A stretch of DNA of 11,108 nt, taken from an uncultured Bacteroidota bacterium. Lineage in GTDB: Bacteria; Bacteroidota; Bacteroidia; UBA7662. The position numbers were made by a program, and so were the translations under genes. This document shows positions 1 to 6,093 of this stretch, piece by piece. A model generated the notes under the pieces. The model had not been told where the DNA came from. It saw only the letters and a list, made by a program, of their open reading frames with translations, and did not search any database. The stretch is taken from NCBI GenBank assembly GCA_903856555.1, contig CAIOCC010000123.1:1-11108 (forward strand), in the 5' to 3' direction. Numbering within the stretch: position 1 is the stretch's first letter; each line of letters opens with the position of its first letter.

Positions 1-675
1 ACCCCAAACGCTGGTGATGTTGTTGGATGGCATGGCCGTCGCGCCACCGCGGAAGACCATCTTGTGCTTGAAGTTGGGATCGCTTTGACCGGCCTGGCTG
101 AGGGCGATGTTGTTCTCGACCAAAAAGACAGCCAAGGAATAGTTGCCGGCAGGAAGGGCCTGGAAGAATTCAGCTTTGGTGTCCACGTAAATGGAGTCGC
201 CTACTTTGGTGCGGCGAAGGGCCACCCCGGCCTTGACATTGGCAGGGACCGTGCCAATAATGGTGTTGATGGCGGAGGTCCAAGCAGAAGAACTTTGGAG
301 GAAATCAGCACCGGCAACATAAGCGGGGATGCCGGATACTCCGTATTGGCTGGCCATCAAGCTGCCTTCGCCGACGGTGAAGGGGTCGTTAAGGCCGACT
401 TTGATGCCGCTGAATTTGGCACCATGGGTGGTACTCAAGTTGTAAAGAGCGGGAATACCGTTGGCACCGCAGGGTCCACACCAGTTACCGCTAAAGTTGA
501 TGGCAAAAGCATTCTGAACGCGGGATACAACCAAACCGGTTCCGCCGGTTCCGCCGCCGCCGGTTCCGCCGCCCCCTTGCCCGTTAGAGCCGGGTCCGTA
601 AGGAATCCAGGAATCGTTCTTTTTGCAGGAAACGGCCATTGCAAGGCCGAGCAGGGCGATCCAAACTTTGTTCAT
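1..675 (-). CDS. Omp28-related / thioredoxin-fold lipoprotein, 3' end cut off by the window
   Basis: This is an exported lipoprotein with a thioredoxin-like domain; the first 225 residues are visible and no stop is reached. The ATG at 675 gives a hydrophobic signal peptide with a lipobox AVSC (Cys17). A low-complexity Gly/Thr linker follows (about residues 31-47, GGGGTGGGGTGG). A thioredoxin-like active site is next, NWCGPC (Cys66, Cys69), with a likely cis-proline at SGIPAY (Pro117). Known Omp28-family proteins are Bacteroidota envelope lipoproteins, often surface-exposed; a thiol-disulfide role is inferred from the CxxC. The CGPC motif is the classical thioredoxin one. It lies 84 bases downstream of the oxidoreductase gene on the same strand, so it may be the operon's last gene or have its own promoter. 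The only candidate I see there is a weak TAACTTTA near 715-722. TlpA-like lipoprotein is an alternative name. Confidence 0.88.
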   Translation of the reverse strand, partial: MNKVWIALLGLAMAVSCKKNDSWIPYGPGSNGQGGGGTGGGGTGGTGLVVSRVQNAFAINFSGNWCGPCGANGIPALYNLSTTHGAKFSGIKVGLNDPFTVGEGSLMASQYGVSGIPAYVAGADFLQSSSAWTSAINTIIGTVPANVKAGVALRRTKVGDSIYVDTKAEFFQALPAGNYSLAVFLVENNIALSQAGQSDPNFKHKMVFRGGATAMPSNNITSVWG

Positions 676-759
676 AGTCTTGTGGATTAGAAAGGTGATT
701 AATGAGTGAAAGGCTAAAGTTAAAGGCTGCACGAATTTTTTCCACAATCGATGGACTTT

Positions 760-2082
760 TTAATCCCGGCTTAAAAGCAAACGCAGGTAAAAGAAAGGAT
801 TGCGAAGGCGGTTGCGCAGGCTGATATCATCGAACATGGAGGAAATCAAGTTCCGTAGTTCGCGGTTTCGGGCCGCCTTGCCCACCACAAAGTCAAAGAG
901 TCGGGGGTAATTGGTGAGTTTCTGGAGGGTTTTGCCGATTTGGAGCTCACCGCCCAGGTCTCGGTAGACCCTTTGATCGTAGGAACGCATCCAGGCGGCG
1001 TCCCGGCGACCGTTTTGAAGGCTAAGGGCCAAGTGTTCGGCGGCATGGTACCCCGCTTTCATGGCGTTGCCGATGCCTTCGCCGGTAAACGGGTCGATGA
1101 GGGAGCCGGAATCACCCACCAAGAGGAAGCCTTCGCCGGACAATGGAAAACGCTTGCTCCCCAATGGAAGCCCCCAACCCTGCAAGGGCGTGAGGGGTTG
1201 GGCCTGCGCAAATCGCTCCCGCAGGGACGGGATTTCGCGGATGGCCTTTTCGAAGGCGGTTTTGAGATTGACCTTGCGCTGGGCAATGCGATGCGATGCC
1301 ATCCCGATGCCCACATTGAAGCGCCCGTTGCTCATGGGAAATATCCAGAGATAGCCTGGCAAAATATCCTTGAGGAAGTGCAATTCGATGTAGTTATCGG
1401 CGTGACAACCGGTAACACCCGTGTAATAGGCCCGCAGGGCGGCGCAATAATGGTTTTTGTCTTTAACGTAACCCGCCCAATCCTTGGCGACCAGGGAACG
1501 CTCCCCTTCGCAGCCAACCACATAACGAGCGCGGATCGTTCGTTGCTCCCCCTGGTATTCCACTGTGACCTGGTGCTCGCCTGCGGTTGTTGAGGCAGGG
1601 CCTGCACCTGGGGCGGATGCCATGGACCCCGCACCTGGGGCGGATGCGATCGACCCCGCATTCGACAACGAGATTAATTTGCAAGAAGTCCGAAGCCGTT
1701 CGGGATGAATTTTGGAAACCAAAAAAGCATCAAAATCCAAACGGGGACTGATAAAACCAGCCGCCGTCAGTCGATCCGCCACTTTGGTTCGAAAAGGAAT
1801 GGAGAGATCGGTTCCGTTGGGAGCCACGAAGGTGATCCCGTAACACGGTAGAAATTCGCCTGTTAGGGCTTCCATCTCGTTGACGAGGCGGGGGTCCAGA
1901 CGGGCCAGCACATCAATGACTTTGCCACTGAGGGCATCGCCGCAGATTTTGTCCCGGGGAAATTCGCTTTGGTCAATGACCAGGTGATCAATCCCCTTTT
2001 GTTCCAAAAACAAAGAGGTGGTGGCACCGGCCGGCCCGGCACCGACGACCAGTACATCGGTGCGTTCGGGAAGCGATTTCAT
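760..2082 (-). CDS. FAD-dependent oxidoreductase, geranylgeranyl reductase / FixC-like family
   Basis: This is a predicted cytoplasmic or membrane-associated flavoprotein of 440 residues. The N-terminal Rossmann motif GAGPAG (14-19) binds the ADP part of FAD. It is followed by the family's Cys motif DKICGDAL (44-51). A second FAD motif, GDSGSLIDPFTGEGI (323-337), matches the GDAAG..P..GEGI signature of the geranylgeranyl reductase and related hydroxylase families. These families reduce isoprenoid double bonds or oxidise aromatic rings; the substrate here cannot be read from sequence. The usual GADGxxS motif appears as GCEGERS (190-196). Residues 143-160 are a duplicated Ser/Ala/Pro/Gly nonapeptide, probably a surface-loop insertion. 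I start at the ATG at 2082; a TTG one codon upstream is less likely. Its start lies 20 bases after the Omp28-like gene's stop, so co-transcription is likely. No signal peptide is seen. Confidence 0.88.
   Translation of the reverse strand: MKSLPERTDVLVVGAGPAGATTSLFLEQKGIDHLVIDQSEFPRDKICGDALSGKVIDVLARLDPRLVNEMEALTGEFLPCYGITFVAPNGTDLSIPFRTKVADRLTAAGFISPRLDFDAFLVSKIHPERLRTSCKLISLSNAGSIASAPGAGSMASAPGAGPASTTAGEHQVTVEYQGEQRTIRARYVVGCEGERSLVAKDWAGYVKDKNHYCAALRAYYTGVTGCHADNYIELHFLKDILPGYLWIFPMSNGRFNVGIGMASHRIAQRKVNLKTAFEKAIREIPSLRERFAQAQPLTPLQGWGLPLGSKRFPLSGEGFLLVGDSGSLIDPFTGEGIGNAMKAGYHAAEHLALSLQNGRRDAAWMRSYDQRVYRDLGGELQIGKTLQKLTNYPRLFDFVVGKAARNRELRNLISSMFDDISLRNRLRNPFFYLRLLLSRD
1604..1657. repeat. 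Two-copy 27-bp in-frame tandem repeat inside the oxidoreductase gene
   Basis: Two adjacent 27-base units, 1604-1630 and 1631-1657, differ at only about two positions around CCATGG versus CGATCG. On the minus strand they encode GSMASAPGA and GSIASAPGA. Short remnants of the same pattern lie on either side (GPAS, NAGS). The unit is a multiple of three, so copy-number change would keep the frame. It falls before the beta strand leading to the YVVGCEGERS motif, in a place where related enzymes usually have a short loop. Confidence 0.9.
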
Positions 2083-2102
2083 CAAGAAGGGTCTTGGAGG
2101 TC

Positions 2103-2987
2103 TTAGTTGGTAACAAAAGGAAACTGCGCCGCCTGAACCATCGTTAAATCATTGTTACGATTTTGATGAACCACGGCCAACCATTTGCAATCGTTCCAAA
2201 CCGGGAGCGGTTGCAGGTTTCCCAGATTGTGTTTGAATTCAATTTCGATCACCCGTCCGGCCCTATAATCTGGAGCGTTCAGGACCATTCCGTTGACCGG
2301 TGTAATCAAGCGTCGAACCACATGACGATGAACATACTGAGAGTCGATGCCCCCGCCGTCCAATTGCCAGTCCAAGAGGTTGTTTTGGAGAAGATAGAGG
2401 GTGAGGTAAAGGGGCGTCCACGTGGGGCCTGGATTGACCGGGGCGGCAAAGCGCAAACGCAAGCGGCCTTCGGTGCGGTTGGTGGCGGCGGAATACCCGG
2501 ATGACAACATTTCTAGGCGAACCGATGCGCTGTCGTCCATCAAATCGGCAACATGGCTGGACCATTTTTGGTCGGAAAGGAGCAGAAGGTTTTCGCCGGC
2601 AAAGCGGGTCCGGTTGACCGCACCAGCAGGATAGCCCAGTGTTCCGCCCAGCAAAAGCTCCAGCGCGGGTCCCTCAGGAATTCGAAGGTCCAAACGGTTG
2701 GGGTAGGGCGTGGCATAAAAACCGGTATGGATTCCGGCGGCCAAAACTCGGCCGGGGTATTGGCCCTGGAGGGTTTCAATCAGCCGATGCGCCCGTGGGC
2801 AATTCACGCAACGAACCCCGGTGAATTCTTCGATCAAGGCGGTGATGGGTTGTTTGGCCGCCGGACTTTCGGTATAAACGGTATCAATCCGCAGGATATT
2901 GAGCCCCAAGTCCACGGCAGGACCAATTTCACGGCAGGACACCGCCAACATCAATAGCAAACCTAGGAGGATGGAAGGACGTTTCAT
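2103..2987 (-). CDS. Omp28-related outer-membrane lipoprotein with CxxC motif
   Basis: The product is 294 residues, close to the usual Omp28-family length. The ATG at 2987 is chosen because it places a compact signal peptide and lipobox LAVSC at Cys18; starting further up would overlap the preceding gene and add eight residues before the signal. After a short spacer comes EEFTGVRCVNCPRAH with Cys60 and Cys63. This is the typical Omp28 form of the thioredoxin active-site region, with NCP in place of GPC. The rest is a mixed alpha/beta part followed by a beta-rich C-terminal part. It is predicted to be anchored in the outer membrane, possibly surface-exposed. It lies 10 bases downstream of the DUF6029-like barrel gene and 20 bases upstream of the oxidoreductase, so it is the middle gene of a tight operon. 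Function in the family is poorly defined; a redox or adhesion role is inference. Confidence 0.9.
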   Translation of the reverse strand: MKRPSILLGLLLMLAVSCREIGPAVDLGLNILRIDTVYTESPAAKQPITALIEEFTGVRCVNCPRAHRLIETLQGQYPGRVLAAGIHTGFYATPYPNRLDLRIPEGPALELLLGGTLGYPAGAVNRTRFAGENLLLLSDQKWSSHVADLMDDSASVRLEMLSSGYSAATNRTEGRLRLRFAAPVNPGPTWTPLYLTLYLLQNNLLDWQLDGGGIDSQYVHRHVVRRLITPVNGMVLNAPDYRAGRVIEIEFKHNLGNLQPLPVWNDCKWLAVVHQNRNNDLTMVQAAQFPFVTN

Positions 2988-2997
2988 GAGACTTCGA

Positions 2998-4602
2998 TCA
3001 AAAATTAGCACTCATGCTGAAGCGCAATCCGTTAAAAGCGGGCTCCACGCGGCAGACCCCACCGGTGCATATAACACCCTGTACCTGACGCACATAACCA
3101 CCCGTAAATCGAAGGCCGGGCCAATTGAGCGCCGCAAAGGCGGTGTAATAATGGTTGCGCTTGTCGGGGTTGGGGTTTCCGTAATTCCACATATCCATAA
3201 TGCTGAACGAATAACGGGGAGCAATGTTATATTCGATCAATCCCCAGAGCCAGTCTCCCAGGTCTTGTTCGGTGGTCATTTGGGAGGCCTCGATGCGAAG
3301 GGATTTTTGGCGGTTGATTTTGTAGGTAAGTTCAGCAAAAGGCGTCCAGGCCCGGACGAGAGGAGCTCCAGGCTTGAACTCGTAGAGTTCTTGGTTGTAC
3401 ACCAAATGTTGGAGACCTCCGCTAAGGGTGATTTGTTTGTTGAATTTGTGTTTGGCTTCGGCGTAGTACTCCCGGTAATAGAGGCTGCGATCGGGTCCGT
3501 TCACATGGCTCAGGTTGAACTGCAATTGAGTGTTACGAGCAGGACTGTACACCGCTTCGATTTGGACGGCGTTCTCCCCAACGAGCTGGGTTGCCGCCGC
3601 GTAACGCGATGTCAGTCGGTAGGTATTCATACGGGCCCCGGGTGGGATGTAATTAATCAGCCCTTCGTTGAGAATTTCGAGGGGCGAAACCCGAAAGTCA
3701 AAGTGGTCGGTCCGTTTGTACTGCACATTGATGCCAAAACCGTCTTTGGAATACCCCAAATCCGTATAAAGCACCGATCCGGGGCTGTTTTCGAGGATTC
3801 CGTTGCGATCCAACACCGCCTCTTGGCTCTTGAGGGCCCATTCGGTGTTCAGGCTCCAGGGCCCCCATTGCAGGTTCTGGAAAAAGGATCCGACATAGGT
3901 ATTGTACTTGGGCACAAAGCGTTTGGAGGGCTCCAGGCTCTCGATGCTGCCGACCACACTCTGCATGGATTGCCCATCGAGGGTGCGGTTGACAAAGGAC
4001 CAACCCGGGGCCCAGCTTAATCCTAGGCGTTCGGAACGAAGGTTGCCCTGCAAACAGAGTCCTTTGATAACCGGGGCATACGTATCAAAAAGGACCTTTT
4101 GCTTGCCCGTGAAGCCTTTGATTTGCCAATGGTCGTTGATTTGGTACTGACCCGATAAACCAAACAAGGCATAGTCCAGGTTTTGGCCCCGGCCTTCGTA
4201 GGCCCGAAAGGTGATTCCGTTGCCAAATTGATCGTACAAATGTCCCAAGCGAACCTTCAGGCGGTTGACTTTGTGGCTTACATACCAAAATCCTAGGCCC
4301 TGTTGGTTGCGAACCACGTAAGGATTCCGCAGCCCGGAGTTGAGGAACAAGTCAAAACGCAGGCCCGCTTCCAGGTCCCCTTGACGGTAATTGAGGTTCA
4401 TCCAGGCATCGGTTGAGCTGAGTTGCTGGTAATACTGGGGCGGAATGGGATCGGAAAGCACCGAGGAATCCAAAAAGAAGACATTTTGGAACCATTCCAG
4501 GTCCCCGCTGAACTGCCCGCCCTTGGTTTGGGCATGGAGGGCTGTGCCGGACCAGGTCAGGCCCAAGGCCAAAACAAGAAGGATGGGAAGCCGAGAATAC
4601 AT
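2998..4602 (-). CDS. DUF6029-like outer-membrane beta-barrel protein
   Basis: The product is 534 residues starting at the ATG at 4602; a TTG at 4623 would only extend the N-terminus beyond a good signal peptide. The signal peptide ends near ALHAQ (about residue 25). The mature part is dominated by alternating polar/aromatic strands with Tyr, Trp and Asn turns, and ends in phenylalanine (SMSANF), as outer-membrane barrels recognised by BAM do. The segments LYDQFGNGITFRAYEGRG (about 122-139) and NLDYAL resemble what I remember of the Bacteroidota DUF6029 family, whose function is unknown. Near the C-terminus is VICTGGVCRVEP, a Cys512/Cys517 pair likely in the last loop. It is the first gene of a leftward operon with the Omp28-like lipoprotein and shares a short divergent promoter region with tlpA. 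A generic porin-like barrel is the alternative. Confidence 0.85.
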   Translation of the reverse strand: MYSRLPILLVLALGLTWSGTALHAQTKGGQFSGDLEWFQNVFFLDSSVLSDPIPPQYYQQLSSTDAWMNLNYRQGDLEAGLRFDLFLNSGLRNPYVVRNQQGLGFWYVSHKVNRLKVRLGHLYDQFGNGITFRAYEGRGQNLDYALFGLSGQYQINDHWQIKGFTGKQKVLFDTYAPVIKGLCLQGNLRSERLGLSWAPGWSFVNRTLDGQSMQSVVGSIESLEPSKRFVPKYNTYVGSFFQNLQWGPWSLNTEWALKSQEAVLDRNGILENSPGSVLYTDLGYSKDGFGINVQYKRTDHFDFRVSPLEILNEGLINYIPPGARMNTYRLTSRYAAATQLVGENAVQIEAVYSPARNTQLQFNLSHVNGPDRSLYYREYYAEAKHKFNKQITLSGGLQHLVYNQELYEFKPGAPLVRAWTPFAELTYKINRQKSLRIEASQMTTEQDLGDWLWGLIEYNIAPRYSFSIMDMWNYGNPNPDKRNHYYTAFAALNWPGLRFTGGYVRQVQGVICTGGVCRVEPAFNGLRFSMSANF

Positions 4603-4656
4603 TTTTTTGGAACAGGGCCACAAAATAAGCCCAAACCGTGGGCATATCTTTAGTGC
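4603..4656. promoter_or_regulatory. Short divergent promoter region between the DUF6029-like gene and tlpA-like gene
   Basis: Only 54 bases separate two divergent start codons, so promoters or leaders for both directions must lie here or extend into the genes. In the middle is a perfect inverted repeat, GCCCA-AACCG-TGGGC (4629-4643). On the plus strand, TATCTTTA (4645-4652) is one base off the Bacteroidota -7 box TAnnTTTG, but it sits almost at the start codon and has no TTTG at the right distance. On the minus strand TTATTTTG is also one base off. No clear Shine-Dalgarno sequence is present on either side. Confidence 0.4.
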
Positions 4657-5193
4657 ATGAACGCACAGGTTTTGAAAGGGCTACTATGCGCAGCCCTCTG
4701 TTTGGGGTCGATGCTAACGACCCAGGCCCAGGCCCCTGCCTCATCGGGTGCCGACGAGCGCTTGTCCGCGGTGGTCCTGCGGGATGTGGACGGCAAGGCC
4801 CTCAAGTTGAGTGAACTGGTGGGGAACGGCCGCCCGGTTCTTTTGACGTTTTGGGCCACCTGGTGCACCCCCTGCAAGAAGGAACTTAACAATTACCTGG
4901 ACCTCTACGAGGATTGGGCCACGGATTACGGCCTGCAGTTGGTCGCGGTGAGCATTGATGATGCGCGCAATTCAGCCAAGGTCAAATCGTATATCAAAGG
5001 CGTACGCTGGCCTTACCGCATTTTGTTGGACCCCAACGAAGACATGAAGCGAATTCTAAACTTCCAGACCATTCCCTACACTCTTTTGTACGATGGTCAG
5101 GGCAAAGTGGTTTACCGCCACAATTCGTACGTGGAGGGGGATGAGTTTGTGATGGACGAAAAGATTCGCAATTTGGCGAATGCCAAGCCTTAG
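4657..5193 (+). CDS. TlpA-type thiol-disulfide protein (thioredoxin fold, exported)
   Basis: The product is 178 residues with a signal peptide ending near TTQAQA (about residue 26) and no lipobox Cys at its end, so it should be periplasmic. The TlpA/ResA-like fold is shown by FWATWCTPCKKEL with active-site Cys70 and Cys73, the VSIDD segment after the second strand, and the cis-proline in QTIPYTLL (Pro140). Members of this family reduce or exchange disulfides on exported proteins, for example in cytochrome c maturation or envelope thiol repair; the partner is not known here. It is read divergently from the DUF6029/Omp28 operon, suggesting joint control and perhaps a shared pathway. Its stop codon overlaps the stop of the convergent sugar kinase gene. 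The start is the first ATG, which gives a well-formed signal peptide. Confidence 0.93.
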   Translation: MNAQVLKGLLCAALCLGSMLTTQAQAPASSGADERLSAVVLRDVDGKALKLSELVGNGRPVLLTFWATWCTPCKKELNNYLDLYEDWATDYGLQLVAVSIDDARNSAKVKSYIKGVRWPYRILLDPNEDMKRILNFQTIPYTLLYDGQGKVVYRHNSYVEGDEFVMDEKIRNLANAKP

Positions 5194-6026
5194 CGCTTGC
5201 TGGCGTAATAGGCGTAGAGGGGGTGAATGGGTTTTTTGTGAACCCCGCCCTTGCGCAGTCCTTTGGTAGCCAAAACTTCGTCCAGCAGAGGCTCAAAGTG
5301 GTAGGCAATGGATCCCACAAAATGAACCGTTAGATCGTGAACGTGTGGGTAGCGCATCACGTGAATATCCAAAAAGCGATGAAAGCCTTCGGTGACGACC
5401 TGTCGGACATAGGGTTCGTCCAGGTACTTGGATAGAATGCGCGCAAAGGAGGCGAAGTAAACATTCACATCCGGCTTGTGGTAGGCGCTCTCAAAAATGC
5501 CCTCTTTGGTGAGGCCGTGTTCCTTTTGGAGTTCCGTTGCGATAGATTCCGGTAACAATTTGTACAGATAATCCGCCAGCATGCGTCGGCCCAAATAAGA
5601 TCCGCTGGCTTCATCGCCCAGTAAATGGCCGAGTGCCGGCACGACTTGCGACCATTCATGGTCTTTGCAATAACACGAATTTGAGCCGGTCCCGATAATA
5701 CAAGCGATGCCTTCGCCGTCTCCAACGCAGGCGATGCCGGCCCCAAGAATATCATGGTCCACGGTCACCTTGGCTCCCCGAAAAAATTCCTCCAAAGGCT
5801 TCTGAATGATTAAGTTACGTTCAGCGCTGGAACATCCGGCCCCAAAAAATCGGACCTCGTCGACTTGGCCCACCAAAGCCTTGAGAGGGGAGGCCTCCAG
5901 CTCAGAAAGGACAAATTCCCGGTTGTGAAAAAAGGGATTAAAACCCCGAGTGGATACGATGGGTTCTTCGTTGTTACGGAATTTCCAGTCGGCCTTGGTG
6001 GAACCGCTGTCGGCTACTAATAACAT
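5190..6026 (-). CDS. BadF/BadG/NagK-type sugar kinase (ASKHA ATPase)
   Basis: The product is 278 residues, of the BadF/BadG/BcrA/BcrD ATPase family, which includes N-acetylglucosamine kinases. The ASKHA motifs occur in order: phosphate-1 DSGSTKADW (6-14), a candidate catalytic Asp in DHDILGAG (Asp92), phosphate-2 IIGTGSNSC (110-118), the family signature ALGHLLGDEASG (131-142), and the adenosine motif HFVGSIA (235-241). It should phosphorylate a hexose or amino sugar with ATP in the cytoplasm; glucosamine or N-acetylglucosamine is the best family-based guess, but glucose is possible. The phosphate-1 loop reads DSGSTK, where many sugar kinases have DGGGTK. It lies 67 bases downstream of pfkA on the same strand, so the two may be co-transcribed, though the gap has room for a promoter. 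Its last codons overlap the tlpA stop by four bases. Confidence 0.9.
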   Translation of the reverse strand: MLLVADSGSTKADWKFRNNEEPIVSTRGFNPFFHNREFVLSELEASPLKALVGQVDEVRFFGAGCSSAERNLIIQKPLEEFFRGAKVTVDHDILGAGIACVGDGEGIACIIGTGSNSCYCKDHEWSQVVPALGHLLGDEASGSYLGRRMLADYLYKLLPESIATELQKEHGLTKEGIFESAYHKPDVNVYFASFARILSKYLDEPYVRQVVTEGFHRFLDIHVMRYPHVHDLTVHFVGSIAYHFEPLLDEVLATKGLRKGGVHKKPIHPLYAYYASKR

Positions 6027-6048
6027 GGGATTAATTCAGGGCTAGGGA

Positions 6049-6081
6049 CAAATCGAGAAGAGAGGCAGTGGGCTTGATAAA
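6049..6081 (-). promoter_or_regulatory. Possible Bacteroidota-type promoter for the sugar kinase
   Basis: Read on the minus strand, TTTA (-33 side, 6078-6081) is followed after 21 bases by TCGATTTG (-7 side, 6049-6056). Each box is one base off the consensus TTTG / TAnnTTTG, and the spacing fits. It lies 22 bases upstream of the kinase start codon, between pfkA and the kinase. Two mismatches in an AT-tolerant pattern make this weak. Confidence 0.25.
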
Positions 6082-6093
6082 TTCGTTTCAAGA

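Noticed and set aside
64..690. Plus-strand open frame of 208 codons opposite the first Omp28-like lipoprotein
   Set aside because: The minus strand has a lipobox, linker, CGPC and cis-proline in frame; the plus frame gives only low-complexity Gly/Ala/Val sequence.
715..748. ATTG-N22-TAACTTTA as a promoter for the first lipoprotein gene (minus strand)
   Set aside because: Both boxes deviate from consensus; kept only as a remark because the gene may be read from the upstream operon.
741..765. Weak TCCA/TGGA hairpin with T runs between the oxidoreductase and first lipoprotein genes
   Set aside because: Only about four base pairs, and on the coding strand the stem is followed by A residues rather than T.
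940..1593. Plus-strand open frame of 217 codons opposite the oxidoreductase
   Set aside because: Antisense to clear FAD-binding motifs; no motif or start context of its own.
2899..4020. Long plus-strand open frame of 373 codons opposite the DUF6029-like gene
   Set aside because: It lies antisense to a gene with a signal peptide and barrel pattern, its product has no recognisable domain, and it also spans the junction of two genes.
4645..4652. TATCTTTA as a -7 box for the tlpA-like gene
   Set aside because: It ends four bases before the start codon, would force a leaderless mRNA, differs from consensus at the last base and has no TTTG partner at 19-23 bases.
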